Source: Pseudomonas bubulae (lineage in GTDB: Bacteria > Pseudomonadota > Gammaproteobacteria > Pseudomonadales > Pseudomonadaceae). From it: a stretch of DNA of 64,000 nt. The notes below the pieces were generated by a model. The model saw only the letters and a list, made by a program, of their open reading frames with translations, ran no database searches and was not told the origin of the DNA. The position numbers and the translations under genes are program-made. The stretch is taken from NCBI RefSeq assembly GCF_037023725.1, contig NZ_CP146077.1:2765001-2829000 (forward strand). Direction: 5' to 3'. Shown here one piece after another: positions 26,151 through 34,167 of this stretch. The first letter of the stretch is position 1. Every line of letters starts with the position of its first letter.

Positions 26151-26198
26151 CATTCGAAAGCCCCGTAGACCTTGGTCTACGGGGTTTTTTTATGCCTG
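26108..26198 (+). repeat. Left 91-bp direct repeat (attachment site) at tRNA-Cys
   Basis: This segment, from the anticodon through the tRNA end, the terminator and ATGCCTG, recurs at 30632-30722 with only two mismatches (A/C at 26152 and C/T at 26170). Because it completes the functional tRNA, it is the left attachment site of an integrated element. Confidence 0.9.
26161..26191 (+). terminator. Rho-independent terminator after tRNA-Cys
   Basis: CCCCGTAGA (26161-26169) pairs with TCTACGGGG (26176-26184) around a small loop and is followed by seven T residues. It ends the tRNA transcript and is part of the duplicated segment. Confidence 0.9.
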
Positions 26199-26557
26199 GA
26201 AAAAAGGGGAGATGTGTTCCGCATTTTTGGCAGCTGTTCCGCATTTGGGGTTCGAGGCTAACGGTCTTCTACCATTGCGTGCATCTTTTAATTGTGAGCG
26301 GTAAATATGAACTTTATGCATCTGGCGTGCATTTAATTAGAGTTAGATAGTTGACATCCTGCGGTTCTAGCTGCGGACCTCACCCGAGGTGAAGCTCGTT
26401 TTTTTAGCAAAAAAGCAGATTGATCATAATTAATTGTTGCATTTGTGGCCATTAGCCATTATCAATTGCGCCTCTAGGTGTGGGTGTTTAGTTGTTGATA
26501 TGCTCTATTTTACTCAGACTACCATACTACTTTAGTCCAAATATTAACCGGTGGCTT
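26199..26557. other. AT-rich left end of the tRNA-Cys islet
   Basis: No convincing gene is seen. The stretch holds two TTCCGCA motifs at 26217-26223 and 26237-26243, 20 bases apart, which have counterparts at the same distance beyond the right repeat (30739 and 30760). The remainder is AT-rich and presumably carries the promoter of the dGTPase gene. Confidence 0.5.
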
Positions 26558-27853
26558 ATGTGGGAAGAACGATTCGAAAATGTTGGCAATGATAACTTTG
26601 CTAGGGATCAGTATGCACGTGACCGTGCGCGTGTAATTCACTCTGCATTTTTTCGAAGGCTTCAAGGTAAAACCCAAGTTTTGGGGCTTGGTGAAAGTGA
26701 TTTTTATCGAACTCGTCTAACCCACTCACTGGAAGTTGCGCAACTGGGCAGTGGGTTAGTGGAGTTTCTGATCGAAAAATATAAGGATGATAGTGGTATT
26801 ATAGAGTCATTGCCTGAGAAAGACTTAATTGAGGCTATAGGTCTAGCTCATGACATAGGTCATCCTCCTTTTGGTCATGGCGGGGAAGTGGCATTAAATT
26901 TTTCAATGAAAGACAATGGTGGTTTTGAAGGTAACGCTCAAACTCTTAGAATATGCACGACGCTAGGTGAGTACTCCGGTCAGTCTGGTTTGAATTTGAC
27001 CAGAAGATCAATGCTGGGGATTGTAAAATACCCTGCTGTTTATAGCTCTGTCGTGAATACTGAAATATATAGTGGTGCAGGGAGTAAAAATATTGATAGC
27101 TACAAGCCTCCTAAGTGTATTTATGACTCTGATCTGCCAGCAGCGAACTGGATTCTAAAAGGTCTTGATTCAGATGAGCGAAAAAAATTCACAGCGAAAA
27201 ACCAGGATGGAGTGAAGCATTGGAAGACTCAGCGTAAGTCTTTTGATTGTAGTATCATGGAAATTGCAGATGATATAGCTTATGGAGTGCATGATCTTGA
27301 GGATGCCATTGCTCTTGGGCTAGTTGGAATAACCTTGTGGCAGTCAGAGGTCGTAGAGCCACTGAAGAACTCTCCTGGTGTATATAGTTTAGAGGATAAA
27401 ATTGATGAGCTTACGGTTAATTTGTTTTCTGGGGAGAATAGACGTCGGAAGAAAGCAATTGGGGAGTTGGTGCATCATTTTATAACTGCATCTACTGTAT
27501 CTAAAGCTGGCGAGTTCTCCAGTGACGTATATGATCTTGTGGCTTCGATGAATTGTGAAGCAAGAGAAAGTTTAAATTTGCTTCAGGGCTTCGTACTTAA
27601 AAATGTGATTAAAACACCAGAAGTTCAGACCTTAGAGTACAAAGGTCAGCAAATGATTATTGCTTTGTTTGATGCGATAGCTAATAATCCCTATCGCCTC
27701 TTGCCACTAAAATATAGAAATCTCTATAAAGAATCTAACTCGGATATGCGCGTAATTTGTGACTATTTGGCGGGCACGACTGATGATTATGCAACGAGGC
27801 TGTATCATAAGATATTTACCCCGTCGTCAGGGTCCATATTCGATAGATTATAA
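26558..27853 (+). CDS. dGTPase-family HD-domain triphosphohydrolase
   Basis: A 431-residue protein of the deoxyguanosine triphosphate triphosphohydrolase family, which cleaves dNTPs to the nucleoside and tripolyphosphate. The N-terminus RDRARVIHSAFFRRLQGKTQVLGL matches the Dgt family, and the HD metal site is complete: H in RLTHSLEV (about residue 56), HD in GLAHDIGHPPFGHGGE (98-99) and D in ADDIAYGVHDLEDA (about 239-246). I take ATG at 26558 by alignment to the family; an in-frame ATG at 26492 is the alternative. The gene is much more AT-rich than the flanking chromosome and lies inside the tRNA-Cys islet. Such enzymes can be housekeeping or can restrict phages by draining dNTPs; location favours the latter, as inference. 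Confidence 0.88.
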   Translation: MWEERFENVGNDNFARDQYARDRARVIHSAFFRRLQGKTQVLGLGESDFYRTRLTHSLEVAQLGSGLVEFLIEKYKDDSGIIESLPEKDLIEAIGLAHDIGHPPFGHGGEVALNFSMKDNGGFEGNAQTLRICTTLGEYSGQSGLNLTRRSMLGIVKYPAVYSSVVNTEIYSGAGSKNIDSYKPPKCIYDSDLPAANWILKGLDSDERKKFTAKNQDGVKHWKTQRKSFDCSIMEIADDIAYGVHDLEDAIALGLVGITLWQSEVVEPLKNSPGVYSLEDKIDELTVNLFSGENRRRKKAIGELVHHFITASTVSKAGEFSSDVYDLVASMNCEARESLNLLQGFVLKNVIKTPEVQTLEYKGQQMIIALFDAIANNPYRLLPLKYRNLYKESNSDMRVICDYLAGTTDDYATRLYHKIFTPSSGSIFDRL

Positions 27854-27937
27854 TATGGGCGAGGGTTTTAAGGGGTTTTAAAGCCATGGTTTACGATACA
27901 TGTATTAGCCTGTAATCGACACTTAGCTAATGGGTGT

Positions 27938-27973
27938 GTTTTTTGTGAGGCTTATCAGAGCCTCACAAAAATA
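27938..27973. repeat. Long A/T-flanked hairpin downstream of dGTPase gene
   Basis: GTGAGGCT (27945-27952) and AGCCTCAC (27959-27966) form a perfect stem, extended by T residues on the left and A residues on the right. The A run follows the stem on both strands, opposite to a normal intrinsic terminator, so its role is unclear. Confidence 0.6.
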
Positions 27974-28304
27974 AAAGCGTAGCTATGTTTAAGTTATTCT
28001 GTTGGTCTAACAATTTTCCCAAGCCGATGATAAACTTTTCTTGTGATTCCTCCTTCGGGTGTCCCGGCAGTCGGCTAGCATATTCTAGCCCAATCTCACT
28101 GGCGGCTTTAGGCCGAATATCCCTAAATTGGAGTTGTCGACTACTCGCTGCCACTTCATGATTGTCATCACGAACGGCTTGTTTAGCGCCTTTTAAATGA
28201 GCCTCAACCCAGCGGTTGCGCAACATTTGTGAACTCATGCATAACCCTCCGGAATTTGTGATTAGTCGGGAGTTCCGAATTCCGCTCAGCATCCGGCGCT
28301 CCAT
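27963..28304 (-). pseudogene. Remnant of a tyrosine recombinase (phage-type integrase)
   Basis: The C-terminal part of an integrase persists as an open frame. RNRWVEAHLKGAKQAV, LQFRDIRPKAASEIG and SRLPGHPKEE correspond in order to the catalytic-domain segments of Pseudomonas site-specific integrases (usually RxRW, FRDIRPKAASEI, LLGHTKEE). The catalytic Arg (RDIR) and the following His (GH) are kept, but the segment that should carry the nucleophilic Tyr (usually RVYRRVG) reads KFIIGLGKLL with no Tyr, and the N-terminal two thirds are missing. The open frame continues to 28505 without recognisable integrase sequence. It must be inactive and is the likely fossil of the enzyme that inserted the islet at tRNA-Cys. 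Confidence 0.78.
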
Positions 28305-28404
28305 CAGGTTGTCTATAAATATACTCAGCTTGGTTGGACTGCCCCCTACACCATAGACATCTACAGCAGGGGCAGCGTGCCGTATTGAAATCTGAGGACT
28401 AAAA

Positions 28405-28959
28405 GTGAAATTGACTCCTGAACGCTTGGTCACGATAGCGATGACCAATCCGATTAACGCGCAGATTGCAGAGCGGTTGCCTTCGCTTGGGCTGAGCCAA
28501 TGCATGCTGACAGCAGGCTGTCTATTTCAGGCCGTCTGGAATCACCACTCGAGTCTGCCACCGGAATCAGGCGTAAAGGACTACGACATTTTTTACTTCG
28601 ACACGGATCTGTCCTGGGAGGCCGAGAACGACGTTATTCTCCGTACCCAGCAGCTTTTCCAGGATCTGGGCGCAAAGGTTGATATCAAGAATCAGGCTCG
28701 TGTCCATCTCTGGTACGGTGAACGCTTTGCTAGGGCTTATCCTCAGCTTGAGTCGGCCAGGGACGGAATTGACCGGTATCTAGTTGCGGGTACCTGCATT
28801 GGCCTGGACCCTGGTACGGGTGAGGTGTATACGCCTTATGGGTTGGATGATGTCGCACTGGGGTATCTGCGGCCCAACACCAAAAATATCCAGCCTGACT
28901 TGTTCCATCAAAAGACCACAAGCTATCAGTCGCGCTGGCCGTGGCTGCGGATCGTTTAG
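28405..28959 (+). CDS. Nucleotidyltransferase-like protein (DUF925/NTP_transf_6)
   Basis: A 184-residue protein of the NTP_transf_6 family. The signature segments VKDYDIFYFDTDLSWEAEND (about residues 57-76), LGAKVDIKNQARVHLWYGERF (about 88-108, quoted in part) and the C-terminal DLFHQKTTSYQSRWPWL are clear. The DYDIFYFD acidic pair is the presumed metal site. Start is GTG at 28405 with GAGG upstream. Members are common single genes of unknown biochemical role in proteobacteria. Its GC content is closer to the core genome than that of the dGTPase gene, so the islet is a mosaic. Confidence 0.82.
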   Translation: MKLTPERLVTIAMTNPINAQIAERLPSLGLSQCMLTAGCLFQAVWNHHSSLPPESGVKDYDIFYFDTDLSWEAENDVILRTQQLFQDLGAKVDIKNQARVHLWYGERFARAYPQLESARDGIDRYLVAGTCIGLDPGTGEVYTPYGLDDVALGYLRPNTKNIQPDLFHQKTTSYQSRWPWLRIV

Positions 28960-29031
28960 TCCAGCGGATAGGGCCAGAGCCTGTACACGTTGACTAAAAC
29001 GATGGTTGATCTATCTCGATAGGGGAAACTG

Positions 29032-29532
29032 ATGCTCATTGTTTTTAGCGGCCTGCCGGGCACCGGAAAAACAACTATTGCTCGCGCATTGGCGGCCAAG
29101 TTGGGGGCTGTCTATCTGCGTATCGACAATATTGAGCAGGCAATTCGTAATGCGGGAGTCTTGAGAGATGAAGTCGGTCGCAGCGGTTATTTTGTCGCGA
29201 ATGAACTGGCGCTAAGCAATCTTGGGCTGGGGCAAACGGTCATAGTGGATTGCGTCAATCCCGTTGCCGAAAGCCGGGAAGCATGGCGCGAGATTGCCAG
29301 TAGGGCAGGTGTCCCATTAATGGATATTCAGGTGATTTGCTCGGACCAGGATGAGCACCGTCGTCGTGTGGAAACCAGGCAGGTCGGTGTCCCAGGACTG
29401 ACTCCCCCAACTTGGCAATCTGTCCTGAGTCATGAATACGAAGTGTGGGACTGCGTGCCTTTTACTGTGGATACTGCAAACATGCCGGCAGATCAGGCAG
29501 TGGCGTTAATCAGAGGGAAACTTTCTGGCTGA
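29032..29532 (+). CDS. P-loop kinase (AAA_33 family)
   Basis: A 166-residue small kinase-like ATPase. Walker A is GLPGTGKTT at residues about 7-15, the presumed Walker B is QTVIVDCVNP (about 68-77), and a lid-like segment DEHRRRVETRQVG follows near residue 105. Such proteins phosphorylate nucleosides, nucleic-acid ends, sugars or small antibiotics; the family is broad and no specific substrate can be read. ATG has GGGGA at six bases. It is 72 bases after the NTP_transf_6 gene and convergent with the second nucleotidyltransferase gene. A kinase beside a RlaP-like nucleotidyltransferase is reminiscent of RNA repair operons. Confidence 0.82.
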   Translation: MLIVFSGLPGTGKTTIARALAAKLGAVYLRIDNIEQAIRNAGVLRDEVGRSGYFVANELALSNLGLGQTVIVDCVNPVAESREAWREIASRAGVPLMDIQVICSDQDEHRRRVETRQVGVPGLTPPTWQSVLSHEYEVWDCVPFTVDTANMPADQAVALIRGKLSG

Positions 29533-29571
29533 GCGGTGACACGTGTTGAGGGTGGTTCAGTATTTTGACGC

Positions 29572-30360
29572 TCATCCCCACGTGTCTTTCAGCACTGAAC
29601 GAAACAGGTCTGAAAGTAACGGTTCTACTTCTTTGCGGTCTCCACGTTGTGGTTTGATGCTTTCGAGCCGCTGCAGTTCACGCTCAACGAATTGTTGGAT
29701 CGGTGCAATCTGGGGGGATAGCCCCATTTCTGGTGATGCTCGTTTGAGCATAAGCAAGTCGTCTATGGCCTGCTGGAGCGCTAGCTCCCGGTCGATCACA
29801 ACGCGCAGTTTTTCAAACTCGATAGGGGCGGGCTTGCCAAATTCTTCAAGCCAGCGGACTGATAACAACGGGCGAAGCACGTAGAAGTACTTTTTTAGTG
29901 GTACTTGTGGGCCTTGCAAGTACCCCCTGTAATTGGTCTTGGCCATGCTGCGGTAGTGGTAAATACCGCTCTCGACCGAGTAAACCTCGGGTAATAACGC
30001 CTTAGCACGTTCGTGGAATGATCCGGAGCGTTCGTACACGATTGTCGACTGCACCCACTCAACAAACCCGGGGTTGGACTTCCAGAAAAGCCTCAGGGCT
30101 TTGCGCAGATCCCAGCCATTGATATCCATCTCGTCAATGATCGGGTACTCAATGACGTCACGTTGCTCTTCAAGGCCAACAGAAAGATACCAGTCAGGTT
30201 TATTGACGTAGATGAGCCGTGCGTCGTAGTCGCTATTGGGAGACGCGAACCCCCAGGCCCGGCTTCCTGACTCAACGGCCAAAAGCACTTTTACCTCATG
30301 CTCTTCCTCCGCACGGCGAAGGCGCTGTCGGACTTCCTCCCTAACTGCTGCAGAAACCAT
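29572..30360 (-). CDS. DNA polymerase beta-superfamily nucleotidyltransferase (RlaP/YcgL-like)
   Basis: A roughly 262-residue predicted nucleotidyltransferase. The catalytic signature is GSRAWGFASPNSDYDARLIYV (about residues 33-53, quoted as GSRAWGF and SDYDARL): GS followed by DxD-like D-Y-D, the two metal ligands. The central NPGFVEWVQSTIVY and KKYFYVLRPLLSVRWL segments are typical of this family, which has been linked to RNA repair by gene neighbourhood. ATG at 30360 is used in preference to a TTG four codons upstream. It is the last gene before the right attachment repeat and reads towards the kinase gene. Confidence 0.85.
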   Translation of the reverse strand: MVSAAVREEVRQRLRRAEEEHEVKVLLAVESGSRAWGFASPNSDYDARLIYVNKPDWYLSVGLEEQRDVIEYPIIDEMDINGWDLRKALRLFWKSNPGFVEWVQSTIVYERSGSFHERAKALLPEVYSVESGIYHYRSMAKTNYRGYLQGPQVPLKKYFYVLRPLLSVRWLEEFGKPAPIEFEKLRVVIDRELALQQAIDDLLMLKRASPEMGLSPQIAPIQQFVERELQRLESIKPQRGDRKEVEPLLSDLFRSVLKDTWG

Positions 30361-30631
30361 TACCTGACCCAATTAAGTGATATTTGACTTAGACGCTACT
30401 GCGCAGAAATCAGACTGTCTAGGGGGGGGGCGTTCCAGGCTGGTTAGTTACTTCGTTAATGTATGTTTCATATTGAGAATCGAAAAAAAGTACTACATGG
30501 ACGCTCTAAAACGGTTCCGCATCCAAAATCCGGATGGCTCAAAATTAGTTATTTCAGCCTGTCGATACAAACTCAAGTGTGGTTCCGTAACGATCGTAAC
30601 TATATGAAAATAAACAATATTTACCGTGGAA

Positions 30632-30722
30632 TGCAAATCCGCCCACGCCGGTTCGATTCCGGCTTCGGCCTCCACCTTCGAAAGCCCCGTAGATCTTGGT
30701 CTACGGGGTTTTTTTATGCCTG
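30632..30722 (+). repeat. Right 91-bp direct repeat with truncated tRNA-Cys and terminator
   Basis: Matches 26108-26198 with two mismatches. It contains the tRNA-Cys sequence from the anticodon to CCA (30632-30674) but no 5' half, so it is not a functional tRNA gene. It is the right boundary of the islet and carries its own copy of the terminator (30685-30715). Confidence 0.9.
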
Positions 30723-31151
30723 CGATTTGGCGGATCACTTCCGCAATTTTTCGGATCGCTTGCGCAACCTGGGGAATGACCTAAATCCTGCGGCTTGTGG
30801 TCAGCTCGATGAAGTCAGCGTGGTAATTGTTGGGGATGCAAGTTGTTGAAGGCTAGGTGTTAAGCGGGAGGTGGAGCGCTCGTACCTCACTTTTTCGAGC
30901 GTCACACCACCTCTGACAAGATTGCGTCTGCTTGCCGTTTCTTCGACCCGCCGGCCTTGGGGCAAAAGCGTGTCACCCTGACATAACGGACTAAAACCCG
31001 AAGGGTTGGTCGGCAATCTTTGAGCGCTGGCTGCGGATTATGGGCATTCGTCGATACCGAGCTGCAGCAGCCGGTTTTGACAGAGGTGCTCTTTGTCCAG
31101 CCATGGCTTGTCGATCTCAATGGCGCAGGCCAAGCCTGTGCCTGGGCACAC
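30723..31151. other. Gene-free segment between islet and toxin-antitoxin genes
   Basis: No convincing gene was found in 430 bases. TTCCGCA at 30739-30745 and TTGCGCA at 30760-30766 echo the two TTCCGCA motifs beyond the left repeat. The remainder has no long frame with family resemblance and looks like debris of an older insertion. Confidence 0.45.
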
Positions 31152-31853
31152 TCAGAAAAGCCGCCCCTGCGACAGGTCGTCCTGGTGCGCGCTGATCACA
31201 GGCCTGGATCCTAAATAGCGGAGAAAAGCTCCTGGCGACTCGGTGGCCTGTTCGAGGTGGTTTCTCTGCTGCAGGGAAACGAAAAGTGCAACCGAGTAAG
31301 CCTGGCAATTGATGGATTTTTGCGGGCTGAACTCAATGTCGGTGAACGCAGAATATTCGGATAGCTGATCCGCCAGGTCCGCCCGGTGTTTCAGCGCGCT
31401 GATATACAGCCAGTCATAAAACGCTGTTTGCGGTTCCAGAGGCCATTGCACGTTGGCGAAATCAAAGCCTGTCAGCCTGCCAGAAACACGCAGCCGTTCA
31501 TCTCGCTTTGCCTCGCGGGAGGACATTGCATAGATATCGGTGAAAGGCCCACCCTGAACGAATACCTTGCTGCCCTGGAAAGCGCATTCGACACTCAACG
31601 AGTGACCGAGCACCGAGTGAGCAAAGCACAGATTGAAAGCACTGAGGGCGGCGCCCAGAGGTTCTGTGGATTTAGTGGACACCTCCAGCACCTTATTTAT
31701 ACCAGGTATTGCATGGGCTGCCTGATGCAGTGCGGTGACGGATTTCTGCTTCTGGGACAGGCTCAGACCTGCAAACCATCGAAAGTCCAGGGTCTGTGTA
31801 CGCACCAGCGCTTGCCCATCAAGGTCAGGGATAAAAACGGGTCTGCTGGCCAT
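31152..31853 (-). CDS. NADAR-type antitoxin of DarT1 (DNA ADP-ribosyl hydrolase)
   Basis: A 233-residue protein that matches my recollection of the DarT1-associated NADAR (DUF6977) family: the start ASRPVFIPDL, then FRWFAGLSLSQKQKSVTALH (about residues 24-43), SAFNL, VECAFQGSKVF, GGPFTDIY, EAKRD-RL-SGRLTGF and WPLEPQTAFYDWLY. NADAR proteins remove ADP-ribose from guanosine in DNA and so neutralise DarT1. I start it at the ATG at 31853, which forms TGATG with the stop of the toxin gene; an ATG four codons upstream is also in frame. Toxin and antitoxin are therefore translationally coupled. The family was recognised from memory without a search. Confidence 0.78.
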   Translation of the reverse strand: MASRPVFIPDLDGQALVRTQTLDFRWFAGLSLSQKQKSVTALHQAAHAIPGINKVLEVSTKSTEPLGAALSAFNLCFAHSVLGHSLSVECAFQGSKVFVQGGPFTDIYAMSSREAKRDERLRVSGRLTGFDFANVQWPLEPQTAFYDWLYISALKHRADLADQLSEYSAFTDIEFSPQKSINCQAYSVALFVSLQQRNHLEQATESPGAFLRYLGSRPVISAHQDDLSQGRLF

Positions 31854-33466
31854 CAATAAGTCCATCCGGTTTTGCGCGCATAAGTTCTTGCGCCGAGAAA
31901 GCCGTGGCTCTCAGTGTGCAAGTGCGCAGGCTTGCCCGCAATGCAGTCTTTATACGTTTGTAGGTTGTGCGGGTCACTGAAAACCACACCATTGATAAGC
32001 TCGGGTAGTAACGTGTCGAAGATTAAAACCTCGGCTTGTACATCCGTCGGGTCGTAGGGCCGCAATCTGCTGTCCTCTCGAGAGGGCAGGGTACTCAGCG
32101 GCATAAAAAGGCTGTCGAATGCCGCCAGGGTTTTAAGGTCGCCGAGGGGGCGTTGGCGAATTCGGTGATCTGCTGCGTTGTGATTGCAGAATGCCGTATC
32201 CAGTGACCATAAGGCGCAGCGATCAATCACAAGAACGGCCCAGCCTTGTTCAGGGCTTTTCCAGCGGTAACTGGCGAACATTTTGTCATTGGGATGGCCG
32301 ATAGACAGGCAAATGGCATGGGGCTGACCTTCAAGGCGCAGATGATCGTTAAACCTGAAGTCGATCTGTTTGTCATTAAGGGTAGTGATGGAACACAGGC
32401 CATGCTGCATGATCGAAGGCAGGTTTTCGACGCGAGTGAAATGAACCAGATAGGGGAGTTCCAGCACCCGCGCGCGAGTCTGGAGCGCTTGTTTTAGCAG
32501 GAACCCTGGCAAAAAGCCGATTGATTCACGGCCCTGTAACACGGGTGTCGGGCGATCCGCCGTTGATGTCTGGACCTTGCCCAATACGGCTCCGAACGTA
32601 AGGCGCGCAAGGGGTTTGTGGGTGAATTCAGCCTGGCGAGAAATGCACGCCCAGGTCTCGTGGCCGCCCACCTTGCTCAGCTCATCAGCCATGGCAATGC
32701 GAAGAGGGAGATCAGCCCAGATTTGCTGAGCAATATCGCTGAAAAACCTGTCGCGTTCCCCTTGCAGCTGGCGTTTTTTGGCCTCTATGGCAATCGCCAG
32801 TGGGTTATCACCCTCCCTGGGGGCGCTGGAAAAATCGATGTGCCTCCACTCGGGCAGTGGCGCGGCTACAGCGGCGTTGGCACTGGAGTCGAGCGCTATG
32901 GTGTATATGGCCTGCGCTTGCAGATAATGCGCCCAGGCTTTCTCGCCATGCTCCTGGCGCCAGGCAGCCAGCTTTAAAGCCGCGTGCGAGCGCTCCAGCG
33001 CTTTTTCGGTGCAAAGCTTCTCGGTAAACAAGACGGCTGCGAGCGAGGCGGTTGCCTTTTGAACCTCAAGGCTCAAACAGACCGAGTCGTTGAAGGATGA
33101 GAGTGCATTGTTTAGGGTGTCGAGCGAGCGAAGAAAACCGCCGTCCGTGGGTGGACTCTCAAGAGGCGTTGAGGCTACAGGCACCAAAAGCAGCGGCGGG
33201 GTCGGCGTAGGGCCGGATACTGCAGGCCTCTTTTCGGCAGGCGTTGTTGCAGGTGCCTCTGCGGCGTGGTTTGTTTTGCGCTTCAGAAACCAATAACAGC
33301 CTGCCCACAGGGTAAACAGTTGGAGCAGAATCACGCCGGGCAGAAACCCGTTCGAGAGGCTGAATATGGACCATGCACAACAGACAATAACCAATGACTT
33401 TTTACCCAGGCGGCGCGCGAGGTAAAGAGTAGAAATAATCAAGATCTGAAAATAAAGAATGGCCAT
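31853..33466 (-). CDS. DarT1-like ssDNA ADP-ribosyltransferase with N-terminal membrane anchor
   Basis: A 537-residue protein with a C-terminal DarT domain (about residues 335-515). Motifs seen: YLVHFTRVENLPSIMQHGL (NAD-binding H and the following loop) and TDVQAEVLIFDTLLPELI, whose Glu is the expected catalytic residue, with FNDHLRLEG and ICLSIGHPNDKMF between. DarT toxins attach ADP-ribose to single-stranded DNA and block replication. The first 65 residues hold two or three hydrophobic segments, followed by a Pro-rich linker (about 70-110) and a mostly helical, TPR-like or coiled region (about 110-300) of unknown role. Usual DarT1 proteins are near 200 residues. ATG at 33466 is preferred to GTG at 33475. 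The partner antitoxin gene follows. Confidence 0.78.
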   Translation of the reverse strand: MAILYFQILIISTLYLARRLGKKSLVIVCCAWSIFSLSNGFLPGVILLQLFTLWAGCYWFLKRKTNHAAEAPATTPAEKRPAVSGPTPTPPLLLVPVASTPLESPPTDGGFLRSLDTLNNALSSFNDSVCLSLEVQKATASLAAVLFTEKLCTEKALERSHAALKLAAWRQEHGEKAWAHYLQAQAIYTIALDSSANAAVAAPLPEWRHIDFSSAPREGDNPLAIAIEAKKRQLQGERDRFFSDIAQQIWADLPLRIAMADELSKVGGHETWACISRQAEFTHKPLARLTFGAVLGKVQTSTADRPTPVLQGRESIGFLPGFLLKQALQTRARVLELPYLVHFTRVENLPSIMQHGLCSITTLNDKQIDFRFNDHLRLEGQPHAICLSIGHPNDKMFASYRWKSPEQGWAVLVIDRCALWSLDTAFCNHNAADHRIRQRPLGDLKTLAAFDSLFMPLSTLPSREDSRLRPYDPTDVQAEVLIFDTLLPELINGVVFSDPHNLQTYKDCIAGKPAHLHTESHGFLGARTYARKTGWTY

Positions 33467-33567
33467 CCATTGCACCTGACAGCTGGGTAAGGGCTGCCCT
33501 CGGCACCCGGGGTAGCAGGAAGGGGCCGCCTGACGGCAAAACAGCGAGCGTTAAAAAGTGCCAGGGG

Positions 33568-34167
33568 TTAATCGACAAGCTCTTCTGCAGCTTTTGCTGT
33601 GACCTGCAGGGCGGCGTCGGGTATTGGAACAGTTGCCTGGGTATAAGGCGTTAAATCCCCTGATGGCCAGCGCTGGAGCCGGTGCATCTTTAGCCGAACC
33701 CATAGCCAATAGCTGAAGCTCAGGAACGCAACCCCGGCCCCTATCTGCAGGCTGAGTGTTTCCAGCAAGGGCACACCCTTTTGCGCATTGGCGCCATACC
33801 AGGACAGTACAGGCACCGCCAGCAAGGCCCAGGTGGCGAACCAGGCCAGCACGCCGGCAAGCAAGGTTCTGACAATCATTTTGTAAGGGCTGCTGATTGC
33901 GCGATTGCGCAGCACGTTGTGCTCTTGGCCGGCAGGCCGTACAGCGGCGATAACCAGCGCTTTATTGAACCCGGGGGCGTAAAACCAGACCCGGCTTTTG
34001 CCACTGCGGTCAGCGCCCATCAGGTGGTGATAAAGGTCATGGGTCATGGCCAGGCGTTTGGCCGTGCGCCCATTGATACGGGCAGTGAACTCGTCACGGT
34101 GAAAGTCTATTTGTTTAAGATCGGTTACTACGCAGTCCGTATAAAAGAACTTCGGCACACAAAACAT
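33568..34167 (-). CDS. Membrane protein of unknown function upstream of the DarT1-like gene
   Basis: A 199-residue protein that I do not recognise. It has a soluble N-terminal region (about residues 1-95, TDLKQIDFHRDEFTARINGRTAKRLAMTHDLYHHLMG in parts), two strong transmembrane segments (about 98-120 and 138-158) and a short C-terminal tail. It reads in the same direction as the toxin-antitoxin pair with a 100-base gap. The ATG at 34167 has an AGG directly before it, so the start is uncertain. It could be a third component of the membrane-anchored DarT system or an unrelated accessory gene. Confidence 0.65.
   Translation of the reverse strand: MFCVPKFFYTDCVVTDLKQIDFHRDEFTARINGRTAKRLAMTHDLYHHLMGADRSGKSRVWFYAPGFNKALVIAAVRPAGQEHNVLRNRAISSPYKMIVRTLLAGVLAWFATWALLAVPVLSWYGANAQKGVPLLETLSLQIGAGVAFLSFSYWLWVRLKMHRLQRWPSGDLTPYTQATVPIPDAALQVTAKAAEELVD

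Noticed and set aside
27945..27966. Intrinsic terminator for the dGTPase gene
   Set aside because: The stem is followed by A residues, not T residues, on both strands.
30421..30430. Nine-G tract as a phase-variation switch
   Set aside because: It lies between a divergent gene start and the attachment repeat without a credible frame or promoter to switch.
30632..30674. Second tRNA-Cys gene
   Set aside because: Only the 3' half from the anticodon onward is present; the acceptor 5' strand and D arm are missing, so it is an attachment-site duplicate.
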